Positions 60,013-64,000 of a stretch of DNA of 64,000 nucleotides are shown in pieces. Each line of letters opens with the position of its first letter. Positions within the stretch are counted from its first letter, which is position 1. The position numbers and the translations under genes were made by a program. Under the pieces are notes generated by a model that was given only the letters and a program-made list of their open reading frames with translations, was not told the DNA's origin and did no database searches. Origin of the DNA: Helicobacter bizzozeronii CCUG 35545 (lineage in GTDB: Bacteria > Campylobacterota > Campylobacteria > Campylobacterales > Helicobacteraceae); the NCBI GenBank assembly GCA_000263275.1, contig CAGP01000129.1, forward strand, positions 1-64,000, written 5' to 3'.

Positions 60013-62678
60013 ATGCCTCACACCAATATTTTTGAAAAACTCACCCACCAGCTTAAAGAGAGCCTAGATCAAGCCCTCTCGCTGGCTTTGCATGCCAAAA
60101 ACCAAGAGATCGAACCCATCCACCTTTTTTGGGCGTTGCTTAGTAACAGCCAATCTTTACTCAGCCATGCCTTGATTAAAATGGGCGTAGAAAAAACCCC
60201 CTTAGAATTGGAGGCTAGAAGCATCGTAGATAGCCTGCCTAAGAGCTCGAGCGTGAGCGCGCAGGGGATTAGCCTGAGTAAGAATCTCCTAGATGCCTTG
60301 CATAGCGCTTTGGGCTGGAGTGTGAAAAATGCGGATCAATTCGTGGCGGTGGATAGTTTTATCATTGCCAATGCCACGCTTTTTAGCCAGTATTTTAAAC
60401 AATTCTTAGATACCCCAGAGCTTGTCAAGACCTTAGAGAGCATGCGCAAAGGGGTGAAAATCAACCAGCCTAGCGATGATGCTACTTTAGAAGCCTTAGA
60501 AAAATACGGGATCAATCTGACCACCAAAGCCCTAGAAAACACGCTAGACCCGGTCATCGGGCGCGATGAAGAGATTTTGCGCATGATGCAAATTTTAATC
60601 CGCAAGACCAAAAATAACCCCATTTTGCTAGGGGAGCCCGGGGTAGGCAAGACCGCCATTGTAGAGGGGCTAGCCCAACGCATCGCTAAAAAAAGAAGTG
60701 CCCCTATCTTTGCAACACAAGCAGGTGGTGATGCTGGATTTGAGTATGCTCATTGCTGGGGCAAAGTATCGGGGGGAATTTGAGGAACGCCTAACTAAGG
60801 TGGTAGAGGAGGTCAAAAAAGGCGGGCAATATGATTTTATTCATCGATGAAATCCATACCATCGTGGGGGCAGGGGCAAGTGAGGGGAGCATGGACGCGG
60901 CTAATATTTTAAAGCCCGCCTTAGCGCGTGGGGAGTTGCACACCATCGGGGCAACCACGCTTAAAGAGTATCGCAAATATTTTGAAAAAGATAGCGCGCT
61001 CACGCGCCGCTTTCAGCCCATCGCCCTAGAAGAGCCTAGCGTGAATGAAACCTTGCAAATTCTAAGAGGACTCAAAGAGAATTTAGAGGCACACCACAAT
61101 GTGAGTATCACCGATAGCGCGCTAGTCGCCAGTGCTAAACTCTCCGCGCGCTATATCACTAACCGCTTTTTACCCGATAAGGCGATCGATTTGATCGATG
61201 AGGCGGCTGCCGAATTGAAAATGCAGATCGAATCCGAACCTTACGCCCTCTCCCACACCAAGAGATTAGTGCAACAATTAGAGGTAGAAAAACAAGCCTT
61301 GCTCATGGAGGAAAACCCTAGCAACAAGCAACGCCTAGAGGAGGTGCAAAAGGAACTTGGCAACGCCTTAGAGGAAAAACAACGCCTAGAGGCGCAATTT
61401 GAAAATGAAAGGCGGGTATTTAAGGACATCGCGCAGGCTAAGAATAATATAGAGAGTTTGAGACGCGAATCCGAGCTAGCCAAACGCCAGTCCGAATTTG
61501 AAAAAGCCGCTAAAATCGATCATGGCGAGATTCCTAAGTTAGAGCAGGCAGTGCGTGATTTAGAGGCACAATGGGCGCGCATGCAAGATCAGGGAAGTTT
61601 GTTGCAACACGCAGTCACTAAGGATAGTATCGCGCGCATTGTGAGCAAATGGACGCATATTCCGGTCCAAAAGATGTTACAAGAGGAAAAAGACAAGATT
61701 TTACACATCGAGCAGGAGCTAGCTAAGAGTGTGATCGGGCAATCCCAGGCCATTAGCGCGATTGCTAAAGCCATTAAGCGCAATAAGGCAGGCTTGAGTG
61801 ATCCCAATAAACCCATTGGAAGTTTTCTATTCTTAGGACCTACAGGTGTGGGCAAAACCCAAAGTGCCAAGACGCTAGCGCAATTTCTCTTTGATAGCCA
61901 AAAGAATTTGATTAGGCTGGACATGAGCGAATACATGGAAAAACACGCAGTGAGTCGTTTGGTGGGCGCACCCCCCGGGTATGTGGGCTATGAAGAGGGG
62001 GGGCAACTTACTGAGGCGGTTAGGCGTAGCCCTTATAGCGTGCTCCTCTTTGATGAGATTGAAAAAGCGCACCCGGAGGTGTTTAACATGCTCTTACAGG
62101 TGCTCGATGAGGGACGGCTTACAGATAATAAGGGCGTGGTGGTGGATTTTAAGAACACCATCATTATTTTGACCAGCAATATCGCTAGCGATAAAATCTT
62201 GGAGTTTGAAAACATCCATGCCAAGCACAAAGCCGAACAAGAGGTGTTGAAAGCCTATGACATTGAGAGCGATCAGATCATGGAATTGAGCGAAGAGCAC
62301 GATAAACAAGCTATGGTGCAAGAAGCCCTGAAAGCCTACTTTAAGCCCGAATTTTTAAACCGCTTAGATGACATTGTGATCTTCAACCCTTTGCACTTGG
62401 AATCCATCATGCAAATTGTAGATTTGATGTTTGCAGATATTCAAGAGAAACTCAGCGAGCGGGGGGTGCAAATAGAGTTGAGCCCGCAGGCTAAGGAATA
62501 CATCGCCAAAAGCGGGTTTGATCCCATTTATGGTGCGCGCCCTCTTAAACGCGCTTTATACGAAGAAGTGGAGGATAGATTAGCTACGCTTCTTTTGGAA
62601 ACAGATAGCGCACATTTGAGCGATAAACATCTTCTATTTGATGTGCAAGAGGGTAAAATCGTGATTGACCAACTCTAG
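60013..62678 (+). CDS. clpB: Protein disaggregase ClpB, frameshifted twice
   Basis: Hexameric AAA+ chaperone that rescues aggregated proteins with DnaK. N-terminal Clp repeats, first Walker [21 protein letters not shown]; breaks at A7 60688-60694 (A6 gives [20 protein letters not shown]) and A6 60815-60820 (A5 gives [20 protein letters not shown]). Then the coiled-coil M domain (about residues 400-520), second Walker [17 protein letters not shown], Walker [12 protein letters not shown] and C-terminal [18 protein letters not shown] larger D2 insert ([20 protein letters not shown]) is seen. About 888 residues. A real split would leave the cell without disaggregase, though ClpB is not essential. 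Confidence 0.92.
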
Positions 62679-62706
62679 CCGCATACTTTAATTAAAAGGA
62701 ATATCC

Positions 62707-64000
62707 GTGCGTTCGTTTTCTTTGGGCAAACAGATTTTGATGCTTTGGGGTTTTGTGATGGGGGCGATATTCGTCGTTTTGGTGCTTTTTTACCACAACA
62801 ACAAGCGATCGGTCTCCCATGTCAATCGCCTTGTCTCCAATGATTTACAAGAACTTTTAGAGGAGCAGATCAAACTCTCTGTGGATGTTTTGGCTTTTAG
62901 TATTTCTGAGACTCTCAAAGACATCCCCCATGCCACAGACGCACAGAAAAAGAAGGTTGTTGCGGATATGGTCGCTAATTTCCGCTTTGAAAAGGATCGA
63001 TCGGGCTATTTCTTTGTCTATGAAGGGTATGTGCCCTTTGTGATGCCCAACTTGAAGGGCGATCTTTCTAGGTTTAAGAATATGCAGGATAAAAATGGGG
63101 TTTATATCATCCAAGAACTCCACAAGGTAGCCATGAATAACGGGGGCTTTGTGCATTATGTGTTCCCTAAACCCTTGCCCGATGGGAGCATGCGCGATGT
63201 CCCTAAAATCTCCTATGCTAAAAAGATCGCAGGCACGCCTAATTGGTGGATTGGCACAGGGATGTATGCCGACAATATCGCCCAACGCACCCACCGCATT
63301 TCCCAATCCATCGATGACGATTTAACTGAAAAATTTTATGTCTATGCGCTGATTGTGTTGCTTTTTTTGTTCGTGGTTGTGGTCCCGCTTTACTATGGCT
63401 TTTACCGCAAAATTACGGGGAATATCAGTGCCTTAAGCGGTTCGCTCAAAGAGTTTTTTTGCCTTTGTTAATTACCATGCCAAGAAAGAGCCTAAAGAGT
63501 TGAATTTAAAATCTAGGGACGAGTTAGGCGACATGGCGCGCGCCTTGAAAAGCAATTTAAAAGAAGCGGTCGAACATTTCCAAGCCGATCAACATTTTTC
63601 CAAAGATGCTTTGCATGTCTTAGATGGTGCGCACATGGGGGATTTTAGTCGGGGTATCCATGCCTATGCGGCCAATCCCGAACTCCAACGCTTAGGCAAG
63701 GATTTAAACGCCTTTTTTGAATTTTTAAGCCAAATGTTTAGCCGTATCCGCAATGCCCTCCAAGCCTACTCCAACAATGATTTTAAGGAAGGCATGGACC
63801 TTGCAAACTTAAATGGTGGGTTTTTACAACTGGCTAATGACATTAACACCTTGCAACAAAGCATTGTCCATTCGCTTAAAAACTCTTTAGACATCGCCCA
63901 CGCCCTCCGCCAAGAAACCGATTCGCTCAATGAAACCAGTAGCCGCTTACAAGAGGCTTCTAAGCAACAAGTTAGCTCCCTAGAACAGACCACTGGCGCA
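62707..64000 (+). CDS. Cache-domain methyl-accepting chemotaxis protein, frameshifted, 3' end outside the window
   Basis: Transmembrane chemoreceptor. Membrane helix 1 (QILMLWGFVMGAIFVVLVLF), a periplasmic Cache domain (about residues 35-205) with FRFEKDRSGYFFVYEGYVPF and the diagnostic GTPNWWIGTGMYADNI, and membrane helix 2 (VYALIVLLFLFVVVVPLYYG). The frame breaks at T7 63454-63460; T6 gives KEFFAFVNYHAKKEPKELNL and a HAMP-like region, then a long heptad-rich helix (SLNETSSRLQEASKQQVSSL) leading into the signalling domain, cut at 64000. Ligand unknown; Cache_2-type domains often bind small carboxylates. Confidence 0.85.

Noticed and set aside
62857-63306. 149-codon minus-strand frame opposite the chemoreceptor
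   Set aside because: Exactly opposite the conserved Cache domain; no start signals.

Overview
The window is chromosome of a gastric, non-pylori Helicobacter. Housekeeping and flagellar genes occur in blocks that match my memory of H. pylori gene order (luxS-metB-cysK; rsmD-fliL-acpS; murB-fliQ; tyrA-lon-bamD-fliW; dapF with an AI-2E-type permease; ftsI-fliE-flgC-flgB-ftsW; folE-htpX-truD). Base composition is clearly more GC-rich than H. pylori, and several genes are absent from H. pylori as I know it: neuBCA with two CST-family sialyltransferases, selB, glpD-glpK-glpF, and RavA/ViaA remnants. From memory this combination points to the H. bizzozeronii / H. felis / H. heilmannii group, with H. 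bizzozeronii the best guess. I cannot confirm the species.

Layout. 1-112: right end of an IS200/IS605-type element. 163-5064: sialic acid synthesis (neuB, neuC, neuA) and two tandem GT42 sialyltransferases with C16 and G15 tracts. 5198-7712: an AT-rich SIR2-domain defence-type gene broken at poly-A tracts. 7776-12046: a promoter and three adjacent genes (coiled-coil protein, Ycf46-like AAA ATPase, protein with a possible nuclease core and glycine-rich hydrophobic tail), my best candidate for an undescribed system. 12073-27146: sulfur amino acid/AI-2 genes, lepA, rsmD-fliL-acpS, a paralogue of the coiled-coil protein, murB, fliQ, tyrA, lon, bamD, fliW, proC, atpB and a ThiE-like gene. 27220-32947: lactate permease, AI-2E-family permease, dapF, lipoprotein, selB. 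32948-38594: two restriction-modification modules at a former ravA-viaA locus. 38647-55900: rnpB, rsmH, a GT9 transferase, csd4, magIII, hemE, a FUSC-type membrane protein, mrp, ftsI and the flagellar rod genes, ftsW, folE, htpX, truD and a small gene with a sigma-54-like promoter. 55959-64000: tRNA-Met, glpDKF, clpB and a Cache-domain chemoreceptor cut by the window end.

A feature of the whole window is that about thirty genes, many essential (murB, rsmH, ftsW, ftsI, hemE, folE), are split by single-base frameshifts. Almost every break sits at a homopolymer and is repaired by removing one A/T from a run of 5-8 or, less often, adding one G/C. That bias looks like sequencing or assembly error, not mass pseudogene formation. 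I therefore give full-length extents for such genes and name the tract. The long C16 and G15 tracts, and perhaps the G8 in glpD and A11 in the SIR2 gene, are the ones where real phase variation is plausible.

How genes work together: NeuB/C/A would make CMP-sialic acid for the two sialyltransferases, which would decorate surface glycans. GlpF imports glycerol, GlpK phosphorylates it and GlpD oxidises it to dihydroxyacetone phosphate. RM modules, the SIR2 gene and the three-gene AAA unit are accessory and probably defence related.
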